Part shown: positions 1 through 6,319 of the stretch, piece by piece
How the letters are laid out: every line of letters begins with the position of its first letter
Position numbering within the stretch: position 1 is the stretch's first letter
Assembly (NCBI GenBank): GCA_002789815.1
Contig: PFTZ01000039.1
Span: forward strand, 1 to 13,154
DNA from: Candidatus Berkelbacteria bacterium CG_4_9_14_3_um_filter_39_23
GTDB lineage: Bacteria > Patescibacteriota > UBA1384 > GWA2-35-9 > CG2-30-39-44
Reading direction: 5' to 3'
DNA: 13,154 nt
Notes under the pieces: generated by a model
What the model saw: the letters and a program-made list of their open reading frames with translations, nothing else
The model's database searches: none
Told to the model about the DNA's origin: nothing
Made by a program: the position numbers and the translations under genes

Positions 1-43
1 TAAGTTTTATATAAATTTTGCGTAAGTTATGAATGGTTTGTAT

Positions 44-71
44 AAAAAAAACCGGCGTCCGAAGGCACCGG
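44..71 (-). terminator. Rho-independent terminator of the GHMP kinase gene
   Basis: Read on the minus strand, arms CCGGTGCC and GACGCCGG (one C-A mismatch, one G-U pair) enclose a UUCG tetraloop closed by C-G, which is an unusually stable loop. Eight U residues follow (positions 51 to 44). It lies about 25 bp past the stop codon of the kinase and is correctly oriented for it. I see no other feature in the AT-rich stretch 1-43. Confidence 0.88.
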
Positions 72-94
72 CATAATAGCAATGGTTTGGGTTT

Positions 95-1039
95 TTATTC
101 TATGAGAGTAGCTACCCCCTCGAATTCAAAGCTAAAATCCACGACGCGGAAGCCGGCGTCACGGATCTTGCTCTGGACGCGGGCTTTGCCTGCCAGGTCA
201 TTGCAACCGAACAGCAGGTACCCGCCGCCACCGGCGCCGCACGGCTTTCCGCCGGAGATGTCTCCCTTGACGAGGTCAAAGAGACCGTCAACGGTGGTGT
301 TGGTGGTCGAGCTGTCGAGCGCTTTCATACACTCGAACTGGCGCGTGAGCAGTGGTCCAAACTTGTCCCAACGACTGCCTTCTAAGATCTCCTTGCCGGC
401 GTATGCCGAATCCCGCAGCGTGAACAACGCGTCAACCGTCTCCCGTCGCCCCTGATGGAAGTTGCCCCAGACGCTCTTGTGGATGTTGGACGACAGGCGG
501 CATTCGCCGGTGTAGCAGAGGACGAGAAGGGACTCGAGCTCTGCTATCTGGCTCTCTGGCATAGTGACGGGATGCGTAGTTGTCCCGTTTTCCCGGAACT
601 TAAATAGGTTGATGCCGCCGACCGCGGAGGCAAACTGGTCTTGCTTACCGCCGATGATGCCGAGCACCTGCTCGATCCTATAAGCGGATTCGGCGATATT
701 CTCTTTCTGCTCGCGGGTTGCGAGTGGGTCTTGGCTAAACAGCGCCAAGCGCGTGACCTCGCGCGCGGCAGAAGTGCCAAGCCCGGAATCGTCCGGCATT
801 TTGGTATTATACTCGACCAACAAGCCATCCGGACCATCAACGAAAGTGGTACCGTAACCCGGGGCGTGCCTTGGCACCTTCTCTCCGAAGTTGCCTTCGT
901 CGGCGACAAGTTTTCCCTTAACATACTGGTCGATGGTGGCGTTGAGCGTCGCGCCACCAAATGCCTTGTAGAAGTAATCTACATCTGTCCATGCTCCGGC
1001 GAAGTCAATACGGACCGGAGCTCGCGCTTTCACTATCAT
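95..1039 (-). CDS. GHMP-family sugar kinase (HddA/galactokinase-like)
   Basis: This 314-residue protein is a small-molecule kinase of the GHMP superfamily, expected to phosphorylate a sugar or sugar phosphate with ATP in the cytoplasm. An N-terminal APVRIDFAGAWTD block (residues 7-19) matches the substrate-binding start of heptose-7-phosphate kinase and fucokinase-type enzymes. GHMP motif 2 is SGLGTSAA (85-92), a GGKQDQFASAVGG block lies at 130-142, and the C-terminal glycine-rich motif 3 (GKPCGAGGGG) is at 264-273. The length is near that of HddA proteins (about 340). The ATG is preceded by GAGGGAAGAGAG, a good Shine-Dalgarno site. The gene is roughly 55-60% GC against roughly 35-40% in its neighbours and stands alone between its own promoter and terminator, so recent transfer is inferred. 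The exact sugar cannot be read from the sequence. D-glycero-D-manno-heptose 7-phosphate is the nearest guess. Confidence 0.85.
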   Translation of the reverse strand: MIVKARAPVRIDFAGAWTDVDYFYKAFGGATLNATIDQYVKGKLVADEGNFGEKVPRHAPGYGTTFVDGPDGLLVEYNTKMPDDSGLGTSAAREVTRLALFSQDPLATREQKENIAESAYRIEQVLGIIGGKQDQFASAVGGINLFKFRENGTTTHPVTMPESQIAELESLLVLCYTGECRLSSNIHKSVWGNFHQGRRETVDALFTLRDSAYAGKEILEGSRWDKFGPLLTRQFECMKALDSSTTNTTVDGLFDLVKGDISGGKPCGAGGGGYLLFGCNDLAGKARVQSKIRDAGFRVVDFSFEFEGVATLIE

Positions 1040-1097
1040 CTCTCTTCCCTCTTTTTGAATTTCAAGGGGCGTCGGTGCTCCCTCCTGATATTGTTAT

Positions 1098-1126
1098 ATT
1101 TTAGACGAAATAGGTTGCCTTGTCAA
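1098..1126 (-). promoter_or_regulatory. Sigma70-type promoter of the GHMP kinase
   Basis: On the minus strand a perfect -35 TTGACA (1126-1121) is separated by exactly 17 bp from a -10 TAAAAT (1103-1098). The predicted start near 1091 gives a leader of about 50 nt. An AGGAGG (1086-1081) lies at the 5' end of this leader but has no start codon after it. The working ribosome site is the one next to 1039. Confidence 0.82.
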
Positions 1127-1150
1127 CCATTTCACGAGCTCGCCCTTAAC

Positions 1151-1179
1151 TTTCAATCAACGCGATATTTTGCTAGAAT
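1151..1179 (+). promoter_or_regulatory. Extended -10 promoter of ddl, predicted leaderless
   Basis: TGCTAGAAT (1171-1179) is an extended -10 element. The -35 position holds only a weak TTTCAA (1151-1156) at 17 bp. Initiation about 7 nt after the -10 would fall at 1186, which is the first base of the ddl GTG codon, so the transcript may carry no leader. The promoter is divergent from that of the GHMP kinase, 25 bp away. Confidence 0.55.
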
Positions 1180-1185
1180 GAAAAA

Positions 1186-2100
1186 GTGAAAGAAAAGAAG
1201 ATCGCGATTTTGTTAGGTGGCGCATCATCTGAAAGGAAAATTTCCTTGCTGTCAGGAGAAGCGGTTTTCAATGCTGTTAAAAAATTGTCTGGCTTTATCC
1301 CCATTAAATACGACTCTAAAACCGATTTGAAAAAGTTAGTCAGCGACAAAAGTAAAATAGATTTGGTTTTTATCGCTCTTCATGGCAAAGGTGGGGAAGA
1401 TGGAACAATCCAGTCGTATTTAGAAAAATTGAACTTGCCATACACTGGTTCTGATTCAAGGGCATCAAGCCAGGCTTTTGATAAAGTGAAAGCCAAGCAA
1501 ATTTTTCGGCAAAACGGACTTGATGTTCTTCCGCATTTTGTTTTAACATTCCACAGTCAGTTGCCAAAAAATATCCAATATCCGATGGTGGTTAAACCTA
1601 GAAAAGGCGGGTCAAGTATTGGTGTTGCGATCGCAAAAAATTTACCTCAGCTGAGGCAAAAAACAAAGATTGCTTTTAAGCACTGCCCAAAAATAATGCT
1701 CGAACAATATCAAAAAGGCAGAGAGTTCACAGTTCCAGTTTTAGGCAAAGGGCAAACTGCACGAGCCCTGCCGGCGGTTGAAATCGTTCCCACCAAAGGA
1801 GATTTTTTTAACTATCAAAATAAATATGATGGCACAACCCGAGAGATTACCCCGGCTCATCTTAATTCAAAACAAACAAAACTGGCGCAAAATACCGCGC
1901 TTTTAGCGCATCACGCGCTCGGTTGTAGCGGTTTAACCCGCACGGATATGATTTTGTTTGACGGAAAATATTATATTTTGGAATTAAACATTGTTCCCGG
2001 GTTGACCGACCAGTCGCTGGCGCCAAAATCAGCCAAAGCAGCTGGTATCAAATTTAAAGATTTAATCAAGCAAATTATCAATGAAATTTATTCATTATAG
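1186..2100 (+). CDS. ddl: D-alanine--D-alanine ligase
   Basis: The enzyme joins two D-alanines using ATP to make the dipeptide of the peptidoglycan stem. It has the full ATP-grasp layout in 304 residues, close to the usual 300-320. The N-terminal GGASSER (11-17) carries the catalytic Glu16. LHGKGGEDG is at 65-73, and the ATP-binding VVKPRKGGSSIGV with its serine loop is at 135-147. Metal and substrate residues Arg252, Asp254, Glu266 and Asn268 sit in TRTD and LELNIVPGLT, followed by SLAPKSA. The start is GTG. It lines up with the family N-terminus (KEKKIAILLGG) and nothing further upstream in frame does. An overlapping ATG at 1178 gives only MKK and a stop. There is no Shine-Dalgarno site. 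The 3' end overlaps ftsQ by 20 bp, recalling the ddl-ftsQ order of dcw clusters. Confidence 0.95.
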   Translation: MKEKKIAILLGGASSERKISLLSGEAVFNAVKKLSGFIPIKYDSKTDLKKLVSDKSKIDLVFIALHGKGGEDGTIQSYLEKLNLPYTGSDSRASSQAFDKVKAKQIFRQNGLDVLPHFVLTFHSQLPKNIQYPMVVKPRKGGSSIGVAIAKNLPQLRQKTKIAFKHCPKIMLEQYQKGREFTVPVLGKGQTARALPAVEIVPTKGDFFNYQNKYDGTTREITPAHLNSKQTKLAQNTALLAHHALGCSGLTRTDMILFDGKYYILELNIVPGLTDQSLAPKSAKAAGIKFKDLIKQIINEIYSL

Positions 2101-2878
2101 CGGTCCCAAGCATCGTTTTAAAAAAGGGCAAAGGATTGATTATAAAAAGTCAAAAATTGATTTAAAGACGCCGGCTATTTCTTCGGCTTCAATCAATTTA
2201 CTGCCACTTAAAATTATTTTCGTGGGATTAGTTTTGGTTGGATTTTATTATTGGCTATTTATGTCAGGATTTTTTAACATTAAAGAAATTGTCATTGATG
2301 GCGATGCCGGGGATGAAATTAAGACTGAGGTGACCTCGCTTCGCGGGCAAAACATTTTTAGAGTGGGTGGCAAAGATACGGAAACAAGCTTGCAACAAAA
2401 AAAGCCCGGGATAAAAAAAATAAAAATCATTCGAGGTATACCAAACACATTGAAAGTTGAGCTATACGAAAGGGATTCAGCGCTTACTTGGGAATCGCAA
2501 GGAAAAAAATACCTAGTTGATGCAACAGGCGTGCCATTTAAAGAGACGGATAAAACCAAACATTTTTTAATTATAGATACAAACAATTTGCCAGTTGCGC
2601 TGGGAACGCGGGTGGTTGATGAGGATTTTATTATTTTTGTTGAGTTCGCCGAGCAAGAAATCCCGCTGAAAACCGATTTCAAAATTGATCATTTTGAAAT
2701 TTTAGAAACTACTTATCAGATTATAGTTGTGGGGGAAAATAAAAAGAAGATATTTTTTAGCACTATGAGGCAATTGACGCCACAGCTTCAAGCATTTAAA
2801 AAAATCTACGATGAAAAGAAAGACGAAATTCAGGAATATCTTGATACGCGGGTCGAGGGGCTGGTATATTACAAATAA
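2081..2878 (+). CDS. ftsQ: Cell division protein FtsQ/DivIB-like
   Basis: This 265-residue bitopic membrane protein of the divisome links early and late division proteins. A basic cytoplasmic N-terminus (1-40) precedes one membrane segment (about 41-62, LLPLKIIFVGLVLVGF onward). Directly outside comes a POTRA domain (about 65-131), starting NIKEIVIDGD and ending in NTLKVELYERD, the typical FtsQ signature. The FtsQ beta domain follows (YLVDATGVPF at 144-153). The ATG lies inside the end of ddl and has no Shine-Dalgarno site, so translational coupling to ddl is likely. Sequence identity in this family is always low. The call rests on topology, the POTRA signature, length and the ddl neighbour. 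Downstream, recJ replaces the usual ftsA/ftsZ. Confidence 0.88.
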   Translation: MKFIHYSGPKHRFKKGQRIDYKKSKIDLKTPAISSASINLLPLKIIFVGLVLVGFYYWLFMSGFFNIKEIVIDGDAGDEIKTEVTSLRGQNIFRVGGKDTETSLQQKKPGIKKIKIIRGIPNTLKVELYERDSALTWESQGKKYLVDATGVPFKETDKTKHFLIIDTNNLPVALGTRVVDEDFIIFVEFAEQEIPLKTDFKIDHFEILETTYQIIVVGENKKKIFFSTMRQLTPQLQAFKKIYDEKKDEIQEYLDTRVEGLVYYK

Positions 2879-2883
2879 TCTTA

Positions 2884-2932
2884 AATTTTAAATTGCCTCA
2901 TCGGCAATCGCCGTAGAGGCGATCTCAAAATT
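2884..2932 (+). other. Two back-to-back hairpins with a common outer stem
   Basis: In the ftsQ-recJ gap, ATTGCC-TCATC-GGCAAT (2892-2908) and ATCGCC-GTAGA-GGCGAT (2907-2923) are perfect 6-bp hairpins with 5-nt loops, abutting so that two bases are shared. AATTTT and AAAATT just outside could close them as a small three-way junction. No U-run follows, so it is not a normal terminator. It could be a processing or stability element, or part of a repeat. Function is unknown. Confidence 0.5.
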
Positions 2933-2957
2933 ATTGGTGGTTTGAAGCAATATCATT

Positions 2958-4607
2958 ATGAAATGGATTTTGTATCCGAAAAAATCAGACAATTTAATTG
3001 AGCAATTGCTGATCAATCGTCAAATTAAAAAAAGTCAATGGCGGAGTTTTTTAAAGCCAAATTTTGAAATGGATATGGCAGATCCCGACAAAATGAAAGG
3101 TATAAAAAAGGCGAGCGATTTGCTATTAAAAAGCCAAAAAGTTGGCATATTTACAGATTACGACGCTGACGGCATTCCAGCTGGCGCGCTCCTAACAAAG
3201 GCGCTGGATAAATTAAAAATTTTATGGGAAGTTTATATCCCAGAAAGAGATGAAGGGTATGGGCTTAGCGAAGTAGGCATTAAAAAATTATTTAAGGTAA
3301 AATGCGATACTTTGGTAACTATTGATTTAGGCATTACCGCAAAAAAACAAATTGCTTTTGCCAAGAAGCTCGGGCTGAAAACGATTGTGGTTGATCATCA
3401 CTTGGTGCTTCCATCTTCTTTGCCGAATGCTGATGCGATCGTCAACCCAAAGCAAAAAAATTGTCCATATCCTTTTAAGGAATTTTCTGCCGGCGGATTG
3501 GTTTATAAACTTATTCAGATGCTGGCAAAGCAGGATAAAAGGATTAGTTTGGCTGATCAAAAATGGTGGCTTGATTTAGTGGCAATTTCAACCATCAGTG
3601 ATATCGTGCCACTCACAGGCGAAAATCGTGTGATTGCTCATTTCGGTCTTAAGGTTTTAGCTAAAACAAAAAATTTTGGTTTGCAGGAATTGTATAAAGT
3701 TGGTGGTATTAATCCACATAATATGTCAACTTATGCAGTGGGATTTCAAATTGCGCCCAGAATCAACGCGCCCGGACGGCTGGCGTCCGCCAAGGATGCT
3801 TTTGATCTTTTGGTAAGCGATGATAAAAACAAGGCGCAAAAGCTGGCGCAAAAATTAAATCAAGCCAATCTAAAACGACAACAAGAATTAGACAAGGCAA
3901 TACAAGTTGCGATCGCAAAAATTAGTCAAAATAAGCTAGATAAAAATAAAATTATTTTAGTTTATGATAAAAGCTTTATGTCAGGCATTGTTGGTTTGGT
4001 GGCTGGCAGAATAATGGATAAATATTATCGTCCAGCAATCGTCTTGCGGGAAGAAAAAGGCGAAGTGCATGGAAGCGCGCGCTCGATTGAGGGGTTTCAT
4101 ATGGTGGACGCGTTCACTTTGTGCCAGAAAAAATTAACTAGATTTGGCGGGCATAGTCGCGCGGCTGGTTTGGCGCTTAAAATTGAAAATTTGCAAAGTT
4201 TCTACGATCAGATACTTGGCATAGCTGATAAAAAGTTAACCAAAGAAGCGCTTGTTCCCAAACAAAAAGTAGATGCCAGGATTTCGTTTGATGAGGTTAG
4301 CCAGCAAAATTTCAATGCTATCCAAAAGCTAGAACCATTTGGTTTTGGTAACGCGCGTCCAGTTTTTCAAACTAATAATTTAATTATCAATAACACTCGG
4401 ATACTGGGCAAGGAGAATGATCATTTGAAACTTTGGCTGACTGACGGGAAAAATGAAATGGTAGCTTTGGCGTTTGGCTGTGGCGCAAAAGCTGATCAAT
4501 TTAAAATTGGCGCAAAAGCCGATTTCGTCTATTCACTCAGCCAAAATAATTTTCTCGGAAAAGAAAGCATTGAGTTAAAATTGATTGATTATAAAATCCA
4601 TAAATAA
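2958..4607 (+). CDS. recJ: Single-stranded-DNA-specific exonuclease RecJ
   Basis: RecJ is a 5'-3' single-strand DNA exonuclease of the DHH phosphoesterase superfamily, used in recombination and mismatch or base-excision repair. At 549 residues it is close to full length. Motif I is TDYDADG (66-72), motif II is TIDLGI with Asp123, motif III is VVDHH (144-148), and motif IV is SDIVP with Asp215. The core block QIAPRINAPGRLASA (264-278) is followed by the DHHA1 domain with HGSARSIEGF (371-380) and FGGHSRAAG (396-404), and a C-terminal OB-like region. Motif II has Leu where many RecJ proteins have Asn (DNG), but the metal-binding Asp is kept. There is no Shine-Dalgarno site. It may be co-transcribed with ddl-ftsQ. 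Confidence 0.95.
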   Translation: MKWILYPKKSDNLIEQLLINRQIKKSQWRSFLKPNFEMDMADPDKMKGIKKASDLLLKSQKVGIFTDYDADGIPAGALLTKALDKLKILWEVYIPERDEGYGLSEVGIKKLFKVKCDTLVTIDLGITAKKQIAFAKKLGLKTIVVDHHLVLPSSLPNADAIVNPKQKNCPYPFKEFSAGGLVYKLIQMLAKQDKRISLADQKWWLDLVAISTISDIVPLTGENRVIAHFGLKVLAKTKNFGLQELYKVGGINPHNMSTYAVGFQIAPRINAPGRLASAKDAFDLLVSDDKNKAQKLAQKLNQANLKRQQELDKAIQVAIAKISQNKLDKNKIILVYDKSFMSGIVGLVAGRIMDKYYRPAIVLREEKGEVHGSARSIEGFHMVDAFTLCQKKLTRFGGHSRAAGLALKIENLQSFYDQILGIADKKLTKEALVPKQKVDARISFDEVSQQNFNAIQKLEPFGFGNARPVFQTNNLIINNTRILGKENDHLKLWLTDGKNEMVALAFGCGAKADQFKIGAKADFVYSLSQNNFLGKESIELKLIDYKIHK

Positions 4608-4626
4608 TGTCAAAATGATAATTACC

Positions 4627-4775
4627 CAACTTACCCAATCCTCAACTCGGCGATATTAAAGTCTCCTTAAATAAGAAGTAAGAAGTAAGAATTTAAATTA
4701 AAACCATAAAAATAATTTTAACTTCTCATTTAAACAACTGGCGACGACTTAAATTGCGATAATTTGTGTAAGTTG
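4627..4775. repeat. Long imperfect inverted repeat between recJ and radA
   Basis: CAACTTACCCAA (4627-4638) matches, inverted with 11 of 12 positions, TTGTGTAAGTTG (4764-4775). Further inside, blocks around TTAAAGTC/GACTTAAA and AGAAGT/ACTTCT continue the symmetry imperfectly. The middle holds the short direct repeat AAGAAGT. The right arm runs up to the radA -10 box. The stretch has no credible coding frame and no terminator with a U-run. It could be a small non-autonomous repeat or a structured leader. Confidence 0.4.
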
Positions 4776-4781
4776 TATAAT
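4754..4781 (+). promoter_or_regulatory. Promoter of radA
   Basis: A consensus -10 TATAAT (4776-4781) is preceded at 16 bp by TTGCGA (4754-4759, 4 of 6 to consensus). The predicted transcript start near 4788 leaves a leader of about 14 nt before the ATG at 4802, all A/T-rich and without a Shine-Dalgarno site. Confidence 0.65.
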
Positions 4782-4801
4782 TTAAAATTAAATATAAATC
4801 G

Positions 4802-6106
4802 ATGGTAAAAATAAAAAATAGTTCAGTTTTTATTTGCAATGAGTGCGGGAATGAATTTAGCGCGTGGCAGGGAAAATGCGAGATGTGCGGAGCATGGGAT
4901 TCACTAAAGGAAGTAAATTTTTCTCAAAATACCAGCTCGCAGAAAAAAGGTCAAAAATTTATATCCAAAGTTGAAAATCTTTCCAGCGCGAAAAAAGGGA
5001 GCGATACCCGCTATCAAACTAATCTTCGTGAAATAGATTTAGTGCTGGGTGGTGGAATCGTGGCTGGCTCAATAATTTTACTGGGTGGCGAGCCGGGAGT
5101 AGGGAAGTCAACCTTACTCCTTGAAATTGCGGAAAAAATTGACAATTCAATTTATGTTTCAGCCGAAGAATCGCGCGAGCAAGTGGCGCTTCGTAGCCGT
5201 AGAATTAAAAAAGGACAGAAGATAAAATTCCTTGCCAGCCAGTCGCTTGAGCAAATTTTGCACACTATTGCCAGTGAAAAACCGCGACTTATTATTATTG
5301 ATTCAATTCAAACCATTGAGTCAGAGGATATTGTTGCGTCAGCTGGATCGGTTGCTCAAGTTAAATACGCTGGCATTCAGCTTCAAAGAATTGCCAAAGA
5401 AAAAAATGTCAGCATTATCATTGTGGGGCATATCACCAAGCAGGGGCAAATCGCCGGACCAAAAATTTTAGAACATTTGGTGGACGCGGTAATTTATTTA
5501 GAGGGTGAAAAGCTAGGTAATTTGCGATTGATTCGCGCTACAAAAAATCGTTTTGGCGCAGTCAATGAAGTCGGAGTTTTAGAGATGACAGCTGACGGAC
5601 TCAAAGCGGTTGACAGCCCGTCAGAATTATTTTTAGCCGAGCGAAAAAACGCGTCTGGCTCGGTAGTGGCGTGCACGATGGAGGGGCTCCGACCGATACT
5701 TGTTGAAGTGCAAGCCCTGACCAACAAAAGCGAATATGGTTTTGCCAAGCGGGTGGCGATTGGCTTTGATGCGAATAGACTAGATCTAATCTGCGCTATT
5801 ATTCAAAATAAACTCAAACTCAATCTGCAACATACAGACATATTTTTGAACATTGCTGGCGGGATGAAAGTAAAAGAAGTCGGCATTGATACCGCTGTTG
5901 CGATCGCAATAATTTCCAGTCATAAAAACCAGATTATCAATCCAAAAACCTGTTTTTGGGGAGAGCTTGGACTAACCGGCGAAATTCGCAAAGTTAGCTT
6001 TCACGAAAAACGTTTAAAGGAAACCAAAACTTTAGGATTCAATTACCAAAGCGCTAAGGGGCTAACCGATTTAGTAGTAGCAATAATGGGTTTAAAAAAT
6101 AAATAA
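4802..6106 (+). CDS. radA: DNA repair protein RadA (Sms)
   Basis: RadA is a RecA-like ATPase that drives branch migration and processing of recombination intermediates. The 434 residues show all three parts in order. The N-terminal C4 zinc finger has Cys12, 15, 26 and 29 (CNEC and CEMC). The RecA-like core has Walker A GEPGVGKST (96-104), Walker B LIIID (163-167) and the RadA-specific KNRFG motif (248-252). The C-terminal Lon-protease-like domain is inactive as a protease and contains NIAGGMKVKEVGIDTAVA. Slightly shorter than the E. coli protein (about 460), it appears complete. Initiation is at an ATG without a Shine-Dalgarno site, 14 nt after the predicted transcript start. It is functionally matched to recJ upstream but has its own promoter. 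No clear terminator follows. Confidence 0.96.
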   Translation: MVKIKNSSVFICNECGNEFSAWQGKCEMCGAWDSLKEVNFSQNTSSQKKGQKFISKVENLSSAKKGSDTRYQTNLREIDLVLGGGIVAGSIILLGGEPGVGKSTLLLEIAEKIDNSIYVSAEESREQVALRSRRIKKGQKIKFLASQSLEQILHTIASEKPRLIIIDSIQTIESEDIVASAGSVAQVKYAGIQLQRIAKEKNVSIIIVGHITKQGQIAGPKILEHLVDAVIYLEGEKLGNLRLIRATKNRFGAVNEVGVLEMTADGLKAVDSPSELFLAERKNASGSVVACTMEGLRPILVEVQALTNKSEYGFAKRVAIGFDANRLDLICAIIQNKLKLNLQHTDIFLNIAGGMKVKEVGIDTAVAIAIISSHKNQIINPKTCFWGELGLTGEIRKVSFHEKRLKETKTLGFNYQSAKGLTDLVVAIMGLKNK

Positions 6107-6136
6107 TTCAAAAATCCAACACACAATATCTAAAAA

Positions 6137-6294
6137 CCGGTTTAATAACTACATCTGATAGCTATGAATGTTTCATTTTAACTACAAAATAAGAATTTCT
6201 TGTTTATAATAGTTTCCACTACCCATACTCCAAAATTATTATTTTGCGCTCCAACTGATTTCATTCTCGCTTCAAGGATAGTGACTAAACCGGC
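6137..6294. repeat. Imperfect inverted repeat in the radA-PBP convergent gap
   Basis: CCGGTTTAATAACTA (about 6137-6151) is the inverted match, with 13 of 15 positions, of TAGTGACTAAACCGG (about 6280-6294). The arms lie about 130 bp apart between the 3' ends of radA and the PBP gene. They could bring the ends of both messages into one structure, or mark a small mobile repeat. No integron-type att core or transposase was seen. Confidence 0.4.
6178..6264 (-). CDS. Possible 28-residue small ORF, unknown
   Basis: A minus-strand frame begins ATG at 6264 (MKSVGAQNNNFG...) and ends TAA at 6178. The same frame is open upstream through the end of the PBP gene without a stop, for more than 40 codons in all. 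There is a weak purine-rich stretch (GAAGCGAG) just before the ATG. It lies inside the inverted repeat above. It has no recognisable domain. It may be chance or the remnant of a larger decayed gene. Confidence 0.2.
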   Translation of the reverse strand: MKSVGAQNNNFGVWVVETIINKKFLFCS

Positions 6295-6319
6295 TCTAAA
6301 ATATTTTTTTTCTGCTTTC

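Noticed and set aside
33..455. 140-codon plus-strand open frame across the kinase terminator and 3' part
   Set aside because: It crosses the hairpin terminator and is antisense to the kinase, with low-complexity Pro/Ser/Arg content typical of a shadow frame.
641..1189. 182-codon open frame on the plus strand opposite the sugar kinase
   Set aside because: It lies antisense to a gene with all GHMP motifs, is a by-product of its high GC, and its translation shows no recognisable domain.
1178..1189. ATG AAA AAG TGA mini-ORF overlapping the ddl start, as a leader peptide or frameshift start
   Set aside because: It is only three codons long and the predicted transcript would begin after this ATG. 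The GTG frame gives the correct Ddl N-terminus without any frameshift.
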